Program-made: the position numbers and the translations under genes | Shown: piece by piece, positions 7,326 to 19,793 of the stretch | How the letters are laid out: each line of letters begins with the position of its first letter | Numbering within the stretch: the stretch's first letter is position 1 | Source: Bacteroidota bacterium | Lineage (GTDB): Bacteria; Bacteroidota; Bacteroidia; Chitinophagales; Saprospiraceae | Direction of reading: 5' to 3' | Assembly (NCBI GenBank): GCA_030147525.1 | Contig: JASBVF010000003.1 | Location: 248,001-312,000 of the forward strand | DNA length: 64,000 nt | Notes under the pieces: generated by a model | Told to the model about the DNA's origin: nothing | What the model saw: the letters and a program-made list of their open reading frames with translations, nothing else | Databases searched by the model: none

Positions 7326-9782
7326 ATGGCGATTGAATCGAAAGTGGGTTTCGTAAAAAAAGTATCATTGCTGATACTTTTGATGGTAAGCAGTTCCATA
7401 TTCAGTTTTTCACAAAACAGAACCAGCGTTGTTTTAAGCAATGACTGGAAATTTAAAAAAGGAGAAATCGCAGGGGCTTTCCAGCAAGACTTAAATGACT
7501 CCGGCTGGGATGCAGTCACAATTCCTCATGACTGGGCAATCGCGGGGCCATTTATTTTGGATGGAAATGGAAGTACCGGTAAGTTACCCTGGAAAGGTCA
7601 GGGCTGGTATCGGCGGGCGTTGGACATTCCGGCATCAGCTGCCGGGAAGCGGCTTTACCTGATCTTTGACGGCGTCATGGCTTTTCCCAAAATCTATATC
7701 AATGGAAAATTAGCCGGCGAATGGGATTATGGCTACAACTCATTTTTTATCGATATCACAGATTTTGTTAATGCAGGTGGAAACAACCTGCTGGCGGTAC
7801 ATGCCGACACGAGGGAGTTTGACAGCCGTTGGTACCCTGGCGCCGGCATTTATCGAAAGGTACAATTGCTGACAGTCGACCCGGTTCATGTTGCAGTCTG
7901 GGGTACGCAGGTGATTACGCCGATTGTCAAACCACATTATGCGGAGGTCAGAATCAGTACAACTGTCAATAATTTTTCCGGATCAAAAGATTCGGTCCAG
8001 ATCATACATAAAATTCTGGCTCAGACCGGCAGCGTTGTCGCTACAGGAGAGGTGGCAGGATGGGTAAAGAACGGTCAAGGTACCGCCCTGGAGGCCACGC
8101 TAACCTTGTTGAACCCCATTCGGTGGGATACGGAGAACCCTTACCTGTATTCCATTCAGACTGAGGTAGTAAAAGATGGGCAAACAGTTGATCGGTACAA
8201 CACCGATTTTGGTGTTCGCACAATGCGCTTTGACCCTGATCACGGTTTTTTTCTCAATGAAAAACGGGTGCAACTCAAAGGTGTCAATTTACATCACGAT
8301 CACGGCCCGTTGGGTGCGGCATTTTATCCAAGAGCTATGGAACGCCAATTTGAAATTATGAAGTCAATGGGTGTCAATGCCATTCGCAACAGCCACAACA
8401 CTGCCGCCCCTGAAATGCTGGATCTGTGCGACCGGATGGGTCTTTTGTTTTTCAATGAAGTTTTTGATAAATACGATGCAAAAGCAGGCATTCAAGAAGA
8501 TACTGATTTTGAAGCGTTTGCGCATCGCAACATCCGGAACTTCGTTATCAGGGATAGAAATCATCCTTCGGTTTTTTTGTGGAGTGTCGGCAATGAAATT
8601 CCGGACGTTCAGAACAATGACAATAACGGTTTTCAGCGGTTACATACCATGGTCAACTATGTCAGAAAATATGACCCTACCCGCCCGGTCACGCTGGTCA
8701 ATGATCAGATGAATAATGCGAGCCGCCGGCATTTTGACTACTATGACGTGCATTGCTGGAATTATGCCAGGCGTTACCGACTGGCAAGACAAATGGAGCC
8801 TAATAAATCCGTGATAATCAGCGAGTCAGCATCCACAGTGAGCACCCGGGGTTTTTATGAATTTCCTTTGCCGGAAGATAAAACCGCTTTCACAAATTCT
8901 TTGCAGGTAAGCTCTTACGACCTACATGCGCCCTGGTGGGCAGAAATCGCCGATGATGATTTCATGTGGCAACAGGACGAAGCCTACATCGCCGGTGAAT
9001 TCGTATGGACCGGCTTTGATTACCTCGGCGAACCGACTCCTTACGACAATGAAACGGTCAGGAAGATGGGGTTCACTGACAAAGCAGCATCCCGAAGCTC
9101 TTACTTTGGAATTGTGGACCTGGTTGGCATTCCAAAAGACCGCTACTACCTGTATAAAAGTTACTGGAAGCCGGATGAAGATATGATTCACATTCTGCCT
9201 CACTGGAATTGGGAGGACAAAACCGGTCAGGCTGTCCCCATCTTCGTTTACACCAACGGAGATGAAGCCGAGCTTTTTCTCAATGGGCAATCGCAAGGTA
9301 AAAGGCGTAAAAATCCAACCTCCGACAACTCCGTCGAGCGGTTCAGGCTGATGTGGAAGGATGTGATTTATCGACCGGGCGAATTGAAAGTAGTGGCCTA
9401 CAAAGCAGGTAGAAAAATTGGTGAAAAAACGCTAAAAACGGCAGGAAATGCAACTCAACTTCGTCTAACCCCTGACCGGACCACAATCAAAAGCGACGGA
9501 CAGGATCTGTCATACGTACTGGTGGAAGCCCTTGACGCTGCCGGAAATACTGTACCGCTTGCCATGGATAGAATTAATTTAACCATCAACGGAGCGGGTC
9601 ATATTGCAGGAGTGGGCAACGGTAACCCGCAATCATTTGAACCTTTTCAGGCGAGTGTAGTCAACTTATTTTACGGAAAAGCAATGGTCATTGTCCGGTC
9701 GGAAAATTCAGCAGGACCGATACAGCTTGAAGCATCGGCGAAAGGATTAAAAAAAGCCCAGACCAACATCAATGTTGAATAA
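7326..9782 (+). CDS. GH2 glycoside hydrolase, beta-galactosidase-like (DUF4982-type architecture)
   Basis: An 818-residue secreted or periplasmic enzyme that probably removes terminal beta-linked galactose (or glucuronic acid) from oligosaccharides. After a signal peptide (residues 1-30) come the sugar-binding jelly roll, an immunoglobulin-like domain and the TIM barrel. The acid/base is Glu424 in SVGNEIPD; the nucleophile is probably Glu500 in ISESAST, the SETAS-like motif of this subgroup. GEFVWTGFDYLGEPTPY is the conserved barrel end. Two beta-sandwich domains follow, the first of DUF4982 type. It probably shares a transcript with the regulator just upstream and is convergent with a second GH2 gene. 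Exact specificity cannot be read from sequence. Confidence 0.9.
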   Translation: MAIESKVGFVKKVSLLILLMVSSSIFSFSQNRTSVVLSNDWKFKKGEIAGAFQQDLNDSGWDAVTIPHDWAIAGPFILDGNGSTGKLPWKGQGWYRRALDIPASAAGKRLYLIFDGVMAFPKIYINGKLAGEWDYGYNSFFIDITDFVNAGGNNLLAVHADTREFDSRWYPGAGIYRKVQLLTVDPVHVAVWGTQVITPIVKPHYAEVRISTTVNNFSGSKDSVQIIHKILAQTGSVVATGEVAGWVKNGQGTALEATLTLLNPIRWDTENPYLYSIQTEVVKDGQTVDRYNTDFGVRTMRFDPDHGFFLNEKRVQLKGVNLHHDHGPLGAAFYPRAMERQFEIMKSMGVNAIRNSHNTAAPEMLDLCDRMGLLFFNEVFDKYDAKAGIQEDTDFEAFAHRNIRNFVIRDRNHPSVFLWSVGNEIPDVQNNDNNGFQRLHTMVNYVRKYDPTRPVTLVNDQMNNASRRHFDYYDVHCWNYARRYRLARQMEPNKSVIISESASTVSTRGFYEFPLPEDKTAFTNSLQVSSYDLHAPWWAEIADDDFMWQQDEAYIAGEFVWTGFDYLGEPTPYDNETVRKMGFTDKAASRSSYFGIVDLVGIPKDRYYLYKSYWKPDEDMIHILPHWNWEDKTGQAVPIFVYTNGDEAELFLNGQSQGKRRKNPTSDNSVERFRLMWKDVIYRPGELKVVAYKAGRKIGEKTLKTAGNATQLRLTPDRTTIKSDGQDLSYVLVEALDAAGNTVPLAMDRINLTINGAGHIAGVGNGNPQSFEPFQASVVNLFYGKAMVIVRSENSAGPIQLEASAKGLKKAQTNINVE

Positions 9783-9820
9783 TCCGGTTAATATTTGAAG
9801 CTTACCTGTTTGTTCGCAAA

Positions 9821-9855
9821 CAAGATAAGGCATTGGAAACCAATGCCTTATCTTG
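9821..9855. terminator. Bidirectional terminator hairpin between convergent GH2 genes
   Basis: CAAGATAAGGCATTGG at 9821-9836 and its exact reverse complement at 9840-9855 form a 16-bp perfect stem with a 3-nt loop. It lies midway between two facing stop codons. Neither side has a real U-tract. Confidence 0.75.
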
Positions 9856-9875
9856 TATTATCCGGCAAGTTTTAT

Positions 9876-13100
<3,225 letters not shown>

Positions 13101-13144
13101 CTACCGGCTTACTCGCAAACTCGCCTACTTTAGCAATAAGTTGG

Positions 13145-14719
13145 TTAATCTTTCGTGATTTTACTCCCCCACCAATCGGGGTTGGGCTCATAATCATCCG
13201 ACGACATCTTTTTCCGTTCCGTTTCGAGCTTTGGCCAAAGTTCTTTAACGATTCGCTCGTCGTATTGCTTCCGTTTCTCCGGGTCAAACTGTTCATCTAC
13301 CCGGGGGTACGAGGCGTTCACTTCTTGCAGCCAGTTCTCCAGTTTTTGCCTCAGCCTCATGGTGATTTCCAGGAAATCACCGGCCACATTATTTTGCTCG
13401 TAAGGATCTTTTTCCAAATCATACAATTCGTCGCTGCCATCTTCGTAGTAGTGGATCAATTTCCAGTTGCCCTCCCTGATCACGGAGGAAGGATCGCCGC
13501 CCTGGTTCCCGTAATGCGGGTAATGCCAGTACAGCGGTCTTTCCGGCAGCGCTGAACCCTGCTCGATGATTGGCCTTAAGCTGATGCCGTCTGCATGTTG
13601 CTGTTTCAGCAATTCAAGATTGGCATAATCCAGGATCGTGGGGTAAAAATCAGCACCGGTGACGGGGTAGTCGCTTTGCTTGCCATTTGCAGTTTGCCAA
13701 GGCACGCAGATGAGGTAGGGAGCCCGGATACCGCCCTCCCATTGGTAGCCTTTTCCACCCCGGAACGGCAGGTTTGAAGTGGAAAAAGCATCCCCCGATG
13801 CGACCCCTCCATTATCGGAGGTGAAAATCACGATGGTATTTTCTGAAAGACCCAGCGATTCCAACTCCCCGAGTACGACACCGACGGCATCATCCATGCT
13901 TTCCACCAGACCGGCATAGACCGGGTTGTCCTGCGTCTGGCGGATGGGAAGCTTTCGCTCCATTACGAAACCTTGCTCACTGATTCCTTGCGCCTTGGCT
14001 TTTTGCTGGTACTTCGACCATTTTTCCTGCGTCGTTTGAATCGGGCCGTGCACTGCGTAAAATGACAACATGGCAAAGAAAGGCTCTTTTCCGGCTTGCT
14101 GCAAAAATTCAACGGTTTCTTTGGCTAAACGCATGGTGAGGTTTTCACCATGGTAGAGATCGACCAGTTTCGGATTTTTAAAAGGAGAAAAATAGCCGCC
14201 CATCGGACTTCCCTTATCCCAGCCGCCTTTGTTGAGGTCAAACCCGTGATCCTCGGGGTAAGACCCTTCATCCCCCAGGTGCCATTTGCCGGCAAAAAAA
14301 GTCCGGTATCCGTTGGCTTTCATCGCTTCTGCCAGCGTCACATCGTCGTGCGGCAACTGATGCCGGTATTCGGCAGGCAATAGTTTGTCGTGCCGGTCCA
14401 AAGCCCTCCATGCGGTGTCGGTTTTGGCGCCGATCCAATCGGTGATGCCGTGCCTTGCCGCAAATTTTCCTGTCAAAATGGTGGCACGGGATGGGCTGCA
14501 AACCCGGCTGCCGGCATAGCCTTCTGTGAAGATCATGCTCTGTGCAGCTAAGCGGTCAATGTTGGGCGTTTCATAAAATTCACTACTGGTGAAACCCAGG
14601 TCATTTAACCCCAGATCGTCCACCAAAATGAAAAGGACGTTTGGCTTTTCCTGGGCCTTTGCAGCTGCACAAGACAACAGAAATAACCCCAAAACCGATA
14701 GGCTGAAAAAAAAATTCAT
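13145..14719 (-). CDS. Sulfatase, family S1 (formylglycine type) 1
   Basis: Removes sulfate esters from a carbohydrate. A signal peptide (about residues 1-22) and metal site LFILVDDLGLNDLG are followed by the CxPSR maturation motif CSPSRATILTG, with Cys74 converted to formylglycine. GKWHLGDEGSYPEDHGFD, FTSDNGG and a C-terminal subdomain (NWKLIHYYEDGSDELYDL) complete the fold at 524 residues. Only 10 bp separate it from the next upstream sulfatase. The substrate position is not predictable from the motif; the differing flanks in the five sulfatases suggest different targets. No maturase gene is in the window. Confidence 0.93.
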   Translation of the reverse strand: MNFFFSLSVLGLFLLSCAAAKAQEKPNVLFILVDDLGLNDLGFTSSEFYETPNIDRLAAQSMIFTEGYAGSRVCSPSRATILTGKFAARHGITDWIGAKTDTAWRALDRHDKLLPAEYRHQLPHDDVTLAEAMKANGYRTFFAGKWHLGDEGSYPEDHGFDLNKGGWDKGSPMGGYFSPFKNPKLVDLYHGENLTMRLAKETVEFLQQAGKEPFFAMLSFYAVHGPIQTTQEKWSKYQQKAKAQGISEQGFVMERKLPIRQTQDNPVYAGLVESMDDAVGVVLGELESLGLSENTIVIFTSDNGGVASGDAFSTSNLPFRGGKGYQWEGGIRAPYLICVPWQTANGKQSDYPVTGADFYPTILDYANLELLKQQHADGISLRPIIEQGSALPERPLYWHYPHYGNQGGDPSSVIREGNWKLIHYYEDGSDELYDLEKDPYEQNNVAGDFLEITMRLRQKLENWLQEVNASYPRVDEQFDPEKRKQYDERIVKELWPKLETERKKMSSDDYEPNPDWWGSKITKD

Positions 14720-14729
14720 GTGTTGTCTA

Positions 14730-16166
14730 TTACCATTTAAACTCCTCCGAATCCGTTCTGGCGGATTCTAAAATTTGCGAAAGCTCATTCACTAAATCGG
14801 GATGTTCGGCGGCTAAATCCCGGCTTTCCGAAGGGTCTGTTTTCAAATTGTACAATTCATATTTCCCCCCTTCGTGGACACTGTTTTTAATCAGTTTCAG
14901 GTCTCCCTTGCGGATAGCCTGACGACCGCCAAGTTCGTGAAATTCCCAGTATAAATAGTCATGTTGAGCCTGATTTTCCTGCCCTGACAAAGCAGGTAAA
15001 AAAGAAATACCATCGGTGTATTCGTGTAAATCGACCTTCAGCATCTCGGCGAAGGTGGGCATAAAATCCCAGAAAGCGGAGACATGGGAATTCTGGCTGC
15101 CGGGCGCAATTTTACCGGGCCATTTTATGATCAAAGGCACCCTGATTCCGCCCTCGTACAAGTCTCGTTTGAAACCTCTCAATCCGGCATTGCTGTCAAA
15201 AAAATCAGGATCGGCCCCGCCTTCTTTGTGCGGGCCGTTGTCGGAGGTGAAAATAAATATCGTCCGGTCTTCCATTCCCAGGTCTTTCACCTTTTTCACC
15301 AGTTCGCCCACCTGGTCATCCAGTAGGGTAACCATGGCGGCGAAGGCGGCGTGGCTATATTTTTGCGAGCCGTATTTTCCCTTTTTGTAGTCGGGACCGT
15401 CATCGACTCCCTCGTATGCTTTTTCGGGCTCGAATTTTCCCGCAAACTGCTGCATGTACTTCTCCGGAGCGAATAATTCAGCGTGGGGAATAATGGTGGG
15501 ATAAAACAGAAAAAACGGCTCGTTTTTGTGCGCATCCATAAACGACAGGGCTTTAGTGTGAATGATTTCGGGAGCGTATTGCCCCTTGTTCAAACCCTGG
15601 TTTTCCTCCAGAACGACCACATCCTGGTTGTTCCACAAATAGTTCGGATAGTAATGATGCGCCAGCCGTTGATCGTGATAACCAAAAAACGTATCAAAAC
15701 CCTGCTTCACCGGATCACCCTCGGAGCCCGAAAATCCCAATCCCCATTTCCCGAAGGCACCCGTCTCGTAACCATTTTCCTTGAATAACTCAGCCAGGGT
15801 AAAGCTGATTTCCGGCAGAGGCATTTGCCCCATGCTGGTTGATTTGTTTCCCCTGATTGGCGTATGGCCGGTGTGCAAACCGGTCATCAGTGCAGAACGG
15901 GAAGGCGCACAAACGGTCGAGCCGGCGTAGTGCTGCAGGAATAACAATCCATCCGCTGCCAGTTTGTCAATGTTTGGTGTTTTAAAACGGGATTGGCCGT
16001 AACAGCTCAAATCACCATATCCCAGGTCATCGGCCATGATGAATACGACGTTGGGCTTTAAGCTGCTAAGGGTCGTGTTTTTGTGTTTATGATTGATGCA
16101 TGATGTCATCAAGGCCAGGAAAATCAGGGAATACGATATTTTTTTTTGGGAGAAACCTGGATCCAT
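14730..16166 (-). CDS. Sulfatase, family S1, 2
   Basis: An arylsulfatase A-like carbohydrate sulfatase. I begin at the ATG at 16166, which gives a compact lipoprotein signal with lipobox MTSC near residue 23; an in-frame ATG at 16193 would add nine residues. The metal site IMADDLGYGDLSCYG, the maturation motif CAPSRSALMTG (Cys86 from this start), GAFGKWGLG and FTSDNGPHKEGG are present. The HTGHTPIRGN segment after the maturation motif is shared with GALNS-like sulfatases, a weak hint only. It is probably co-transcribed with sulfatase 1. Confidence 0.92.
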   Translation of the reverse strand: MDPGFSQKKISYSLIFLALMTSCINHKHKNTTLSSLKPNVVFIMADDLGYGDLSCYGQSRFKTPNIDKLAADGLLFLQHYAGSTVCAPSRSALMTGLHTGHTPIRGNKSTSMGQMPLPEISFTLAELFKENGYETGAFGKWGLGFSGSEGDPVKQGFDTFFGYHDQRLAHHYYPNYLWNNQDVVVLEENQGLNKGQYAPEIIHTKALSFMDAHKNEPFFLFYPTIIPHAELFAPEKYMQQFAGKFEPEKAYEGVDDGPDYKKGKYGSQKYSHAAFAAMVTLLDDQVGELVKKVKDLGMEDRTIFIFTSDNGPHKEGGADPDFFDSNAGLRGFKRDLYEGGIRVPLIIKWPGKIAPGSQNSHVSAFWDFMPTFAEMLKVDLHEYTDGISFLPALSGQENQAQHDYLYWEFHELGGRQAIRKGDLKLIKNSVHEGGKYELYNLKTDPSESRDLAAEHPDLVNELSQILESARTDSEEFKW

Positions 16167-16220
16167 ATTATTTATTTTGAGATCAAAATTCAAATTGTAT
16201 CGTCGGCTTCAGCCGGCGGT

Positions 16221-16419
16221 AAAGTAGCGCTGGCTCAATGACTTTTTAAACGATTTTTTCCCATCCTGTTTTGTCATCGCCGCAGGACGACCTCCTACGT
16301 CGTGAGAGCTGTCAGGGAGGCACTTTCAGCACTCATGACGTAGCAGTTTGTCTTCGACAACGACAAGGTCCGAAGAAAAATCGCTAAAAAAGTCAATTTC
16401 AAACAGCCGACGTTACTTT
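16221..16419. repeat. ~200-bp imperfect palindrome overlapping a sulfatase stop codon
   Basis: The left arm 16221-16260 begins AAAGTAGCGCTGGCT and continues AATGACTTTTT...CGATTTTTTC. It is answered by the right arm 16372-16419, which ends AGCCGACGTTACTTT after AAAATCG...AAAAAAGTCAATT. Within it, CTACGTCGTGAG (near 16295) pairs with CTCATGACGTAG (near 16331) at 11 of 12 positions. A separate small stem (16201-16218) flanks the left end. The right terminus covers the stop codon of the sulfatase ending at 16413. It looks like a palindromic insertion element or decayed MITE. Confidence 0.7.
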
Positions 16420-17972
16420 AATTCCAGTTGCTTGATATTACCGTAATCCTCTCCTCTGATGGATTCAAAAATCTGAACCAATTCCTTCAGCTTCTCCGGG
16501 TTAGCCCCGGCGAGATTTTGTTGCTGCCCGATATCAGATTGCAGGTTGTACAATTGGTAATCCGGCGCTGTTCCGGTTTCGATATTCACCTGTTCATTTT
16601 TGGAAGGGCCTTTGAAAGGCGGGATCAGCACCCAGTCCCCGTGCCGCAGGGCTGTCCGGGTGGTGGCTTCTATGACCAGATTGCTGCGGCCTTTGTCGCT
16701 TTCCCCTAAAAATACCTCCATCAGATTTTCGCTGTCGGGCGCTTTTTCATCGCTGCCGGTGAGCGAAGCAATGGAATTAAAAAAGTCAAGCTGAGAGACC
16801 AACGCACCGGAAGTTCCCGGTTGGATCACCCCCGGCCAGGATACAATGAACGGAACCCTCGTCCCGGCCTCGAACAAACTGTACTTACCGCCCCGCAGGG
16901 GACCGGCAGGTTTGTGGTTGCCAATTTTTTCCACAGCGTCATCGTAGTACCCGTCATTCAATACAGGACCGTTGTCGCTCGTGAAAATGATCAGGGAGTT
17001 TTCCAGCAGACCTTCTTCCTCCAGCGTTTTCACAAACTCACCTACACACCAGTCCGCCTCGACGATCACGTCGCCCCTCGGCCCCATGCCGGAAGTGCCG
17101 GCAAAACGGGGATGCGGCGTCCGGGGCACATGCGGTTGCTGCATGGCGTAGTACAGGAAAAATGGTTCGTCCTTGTGCGCTCTGACGTAGCTTTTGGCTT
17201 CTTCCAAAAATTTATCCGCCATGTCCTCGTCCACCCATTTGGCCGATTCGCCGCCTTTCATGAATCCGATGCGGGGGATGCCGTTTACAATAGAATTATT
17301 GTGGCCGTGGTGCCATTTCATTTTCAACAGTTCGGGGTTGTCTTTTCCCGTTGGCTGACCTTCGAAATTTTGGTCGTAGTTGATCTCGATGGGATCGTTG
17401 GGATCAAGGTTGTCCACGTAGCCATTTTTAATGTAAACCGTGGGAACCCTGTCCTGCGTGGCCGCCATGATGTAGCTGTAATCGAAACCCACTTCGTTGG
17501 GTCCGGGGGTTATCTGTTTGTTCCAATCCACCTGTCCGGTCCCCAGGCCCAGGTGCCACTTTCCTACAATGCCGGTGTGATAGCCCTGCGACCTGAGCAT
17601 TTTGGGCAGGGTCGCCTGGGCCGTATCGATGAGCAGCGGAGCAGTGCCGGGAAGAATTTTAGCATCTTTATTCCGCCAGGGATAAACGCCAGTCAGCAGG
17701 GCGAAACGGCTCGGCGTGCAGGTGGCGGAGGATGCGTAGCCGTTCGTAAATTTCATGCCACCATTGGCGAGCGCATCAAAGTTGGGAGTCGACAGTTCAG
17801 TTGCACCATACGCACTCACGTCGCCGTAGCCCAGGTCATCCATGTAGATGATGACAATGTTGGGTTTACGGGTTTCTTCAGGTGGCGCTTCCGGTGTTTG
17901 CTTCCGGCTGCTTTCACAGGCCATCAGGCCTGCAAAGCAGAGTAGGAAAAAAATTGGTTTAAAGTTTTTCAT
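16413..17972 (-). CDS. Sulfatase, family S1, 3, lipoprotein
   Basis: A 519-residue sulfatase with lipobox LMAC (Cys19). Metal site IIYMDDLGYGDVSAYG, maturation motif CTPSRFALLTG with Cys85 as formylglycine precursor, GKWHLGLGTGQVDW and FTSDNGPV are intact. The motif is followed by GVYPWRNKDAKILPG, a PWR signature different from the other four copies, suggesting a different S1 subfamily and cleavage position. The last codons fall inside a ~200-bp palindrome, and the upstream gap carries a word-repeat hairpin. Confidence 0.93.
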   Translation of the reverse strand: MKNFKPIFFLLCFAGLMACESSRKQTPEAPPEETRKPNIVIIYMDDLGYGDVSAYGATELSTPNFDALANGGMKFTNGYASSATCTPSRFALLTGVYPWRNKDAKILPGTAPLLIDTAQATLPKMLRSQGYHTGIVGKWHLGLGTGQVDWNKQITPGPNEVGFDYSYIMAATQDRVPTVYIKNGYVDNLDPNDPIEINYDQNFEGQPTGKDNPELLKMKWHHGHNNSIVNGIPRIGFMKGGESAKWVDEDMADKFLEEAKSYVRAHKDEPFFLYYAMQQPHVPRTPHPRFAGTSGMGPRGDVIVEADWCVGEFVKTLEEEGLLENSLIIFTSDNGPVLNDGYYDDAVEKIGNHKPAGPLRGGKYSLFEAGTRVPFIVSWPGVIQPGTSGALVSQLDFFNSIASLTGSDEKAPDSENLMEVFLGESDKGRSNLVIEATTRTALRHGDWVLIPPFKGPSKNEQVNIETGTAPDYQLYNLQSDIGQQQNLAGANPEKLKELVQIFESIRGEDYGNIKQLELK

Positions 17973-18010
17973 GAAAGACAGGATTTAGTTTGGTGTCGTG
18001 TGAGAATTTG

Positions 18011-18072
18011 GGTTAAGATGGTTGAGAAAGTAGAGGTGGTTGAGCACTCAACCTTCTCAACCCCTCTTAACC
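18011..18072. repeat. Imperfect hairpin of GGTTGAG/GGTTAAG words
   Basis: GGTTAAGATGGTTGAGAA at 18011-18028 pairs with TTCTCAACCCCTCTTAACC at 18054-18072 with one indel. GGTTGAG at 18038-18044 and CTCAACC at 18047-18053 lie inside. Related TTTCAACCA words continue to the right up to 18092. It separates two same-strand sulfatase genes. Confidence 0.7.
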
Positions 18073-18092
18073 ATTTCAACCATTTCAACAAC

Positions 18093-19517
18093 TTACTCGT
18101 CTGGTTTCACAAACCGGTTTGGATGTTTTTGTGTGTACAACTTGTCGGATTGGAGACCCAGGAATGTTGGGTTGATCATTTGTGAATTCCAATTTTTATA
18201 AGCGTTTTTCAAAACCTCTGAACGAAGGTTGTCCTTAATTTCCAGCGCATTGTCTTCGCTGATATTTTCTTCCAGGTTAAACAACCTGGTGCGATCCTTC
18301 AGTGAAATGATTTTGTCCCCAGCCGCATTCCTGGCAGCATATTCATTTTGGTCAAATTTTCTCCAAAACAGCAACTCGTGGGGTGCGTCTGAGCGCTCAC
18401 CCAGCACAAAGGGAAGCAGGTCCACGCCGTCCAGCGGGTGTTTTGTTTCGAGGGGTTGCCGGGCCCGGGCAATCACCGTAGCGAAGATGTCCAGGGAAAT
18501 AACGGGGGCATGGTAAACCGTCCCTCCCTTGATTTTCGCCGGCCACCGCATGGCAAAAGGCACCCGTACCCCGCCCTCGAACAGGTCAGATTTTCCACCT
18601 CGTAGAATACCATTATCGGAAGCGTTGTGTTGTTCCGGACCGCCGTTGTCCGACAGGAAAAAAATGATGGTGTTCCGGGCGATATCCAGTTGCTCCAGCT
18701 TATCCAGTATCCTGCCGACTCCGTCGTCTACGGCGCTGACCATTGCAGCATAGGTTCTGCGTTTGGGATCTTCAATATTTTCAAACCGGCTCAGGTATTT
18801 TTCCGTGGCTTCCAGCGGTGCGTGGGGTGCATTGTATGCCAAATACATAAAAAACGGCCCCTCCCGGTATTGTCCGAGGTAATTAACCGCCGCCCGGGAA
18901 AGGGCATCCGTAAGGTATTCCTCTTCTTCAACCCGGTTGTTATTTCGCAGCAATTTCGTGCGGTAGGCTTCATACTGCGAGGTGACCTCATACTCATCCT
19001 GAAGCGTCCATGTTTCAGGAAAATAGGTATGCCCCCCGCTCAAAAAACCGAAAAATTCATCGAATCCCCGGTTCAAAGGACGCAGGGACTGGTGGGCCCC
19101 CAGGTGCCATTTTCCGATAGCAATCGATTTGTACCCGTCCTTTTTTAAAACATCCGCCAGAGTCTCCTCCGTCAGGGGGAGCCCCATCTCCGGGTCGTTT
19201 GGCGCAAACAGCGGATTGCGGCCAAAGCCAAACCGGTCCTGGTATCTTCCCGTGATCAATCCGGCCCGGCTCGGGCCGCAAACGGCGTAGCTGACATATC
19301 CTTGGGTGAATTTGACCCCCTCCGATGCGATCCGGTCGATATTCGGCGTGGGAATGTCACTGCACCCGTTGAAGCCTACATCCTCGTAGCCTAAATCATC
19401 CACCAGGATGAGAATCACATTGGGCGGGGCTGGTTTTTGTTCCAAAAAATTTTGGGCGATACCCGGCAAGAACTCCAAACAAACAAAAACCAAAACTGTA
19501 ATTCCCTTCTTTATCAT
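18093..19517 (-). CDS. Sulfatase, family S1, 4
   Basis: First gene of the minus-strand sulfatase/beta-galactosidase run. I use the ATG at 19517, which gives a signal peptide starting MIKKGITVLVFVCLEF. A longer frame to 19601 would read through a good promoter, so it is unlikely. LILVDDLGYEDVGFNG, maturation motif CGPSRAGLITG (Cys80), GKWHLGAHQSLRPLNRGFDE and FLSDNGGPEQHN are present. RYQDRFGFG after the motif resembles RYQQRFGFE in the plus-strand sulfatase at 31001, so these two are probably the closest relatives in the set. Confidence 0.93.
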   Translation of the reverse strand: MIKKGITVLVFVCLEFLPGIAQNFLEQKPAPPNVILILVDDLGYEDVGFNGCSDIPTPNIDRIASEGVKFTQGYVSYAVCGPSRAGLITGRYQDRFGFGRNPLFAPNDPEMGLPLTEETLADVLKKDGYKSIAIGKWHLGAHQSLRPLNRGFDEFFGFLSGGHTYFPETWTLQDEYEVTSQYEAYRTKLLRNNNRVEEEEYLTDALSRAAVNYLGQYREGPFFMYLAYNAPHAPLEATEKYLSRFENIEDPKRRTYAAMVSAVDDGVGRILDKLEQLDIARNTIIFFLSDNGGPEQHNASDNGILRGGKSDLFEGGVRVPFAMRWPAKIKGGTVYHAPVISLDIFATVIARARQPLETKHPLDGVDLLPFVLGERSDAPHELLFWRKFDQNEYAARNAAGDKIISLKDRTRLFNLEENISEDNALEIKDNLRSEVLKNAYKNWNSQMINPTFLGLQSDKLYTQKHPNRFVKPDE

Positions 19518-19555
19518 TGGATCAAATGATTGGTGAAACATACATTCCAAAGTCA

Positions 19556-19583
19556 CAAAGTTATTAGCATGCGAGAGGGTCAA
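19556..19583 (-). promoter_or_regulatory. Promoter of the minus-strand sulfatase/beta-galactosidase run
   Basis: The minus strand reads TAACTTTG at 19563-19556, with TTG 17 nt upstream at 19583-19581. It matches the Bacteroidota -7 consensus exactly and supports translation from the ATG at 19517. Confidence 0.5.
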
Positions 19584-19731
19584 TGGGTACTGTAAGATCA
19601 AATTGGGGTGGCAATCCGGTCAGAAACACTTTTCAGCCTCAATATCCGAAGTTTATCAGGTATAAAAACAAAAGTTTAACTCTCTTTGTGAAATCAAAAT
19701 TTCTGTCTGCAAAAACAGCATATTAATTTTA

Positions 19732-19739
19732 TAACTTTG
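19732..19739 (+). promoter_or_regulatory. -7 box of the hybrid two-component regulator gene
   Basis: TAACTTTG matches the TAnnTTTG consensus 55 bp upstream of the ATG. No convincing -33 element was found. Confidence 0.5.
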
Positions 19740-19793
19740 GAATGATGCATACTTTTCGCCATTCTTAAAGGCTTTATCAATCTGACACCAGGA

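Noticed and set aside
16821-17945. 374-codon open frame on the plus strand
   Set aside because: It lies entirely antisense to the sulfatase at 16413-17972, whose motifs are intact, and its translation resembles no family; GC-rich codon use leaves the opposite strand open.
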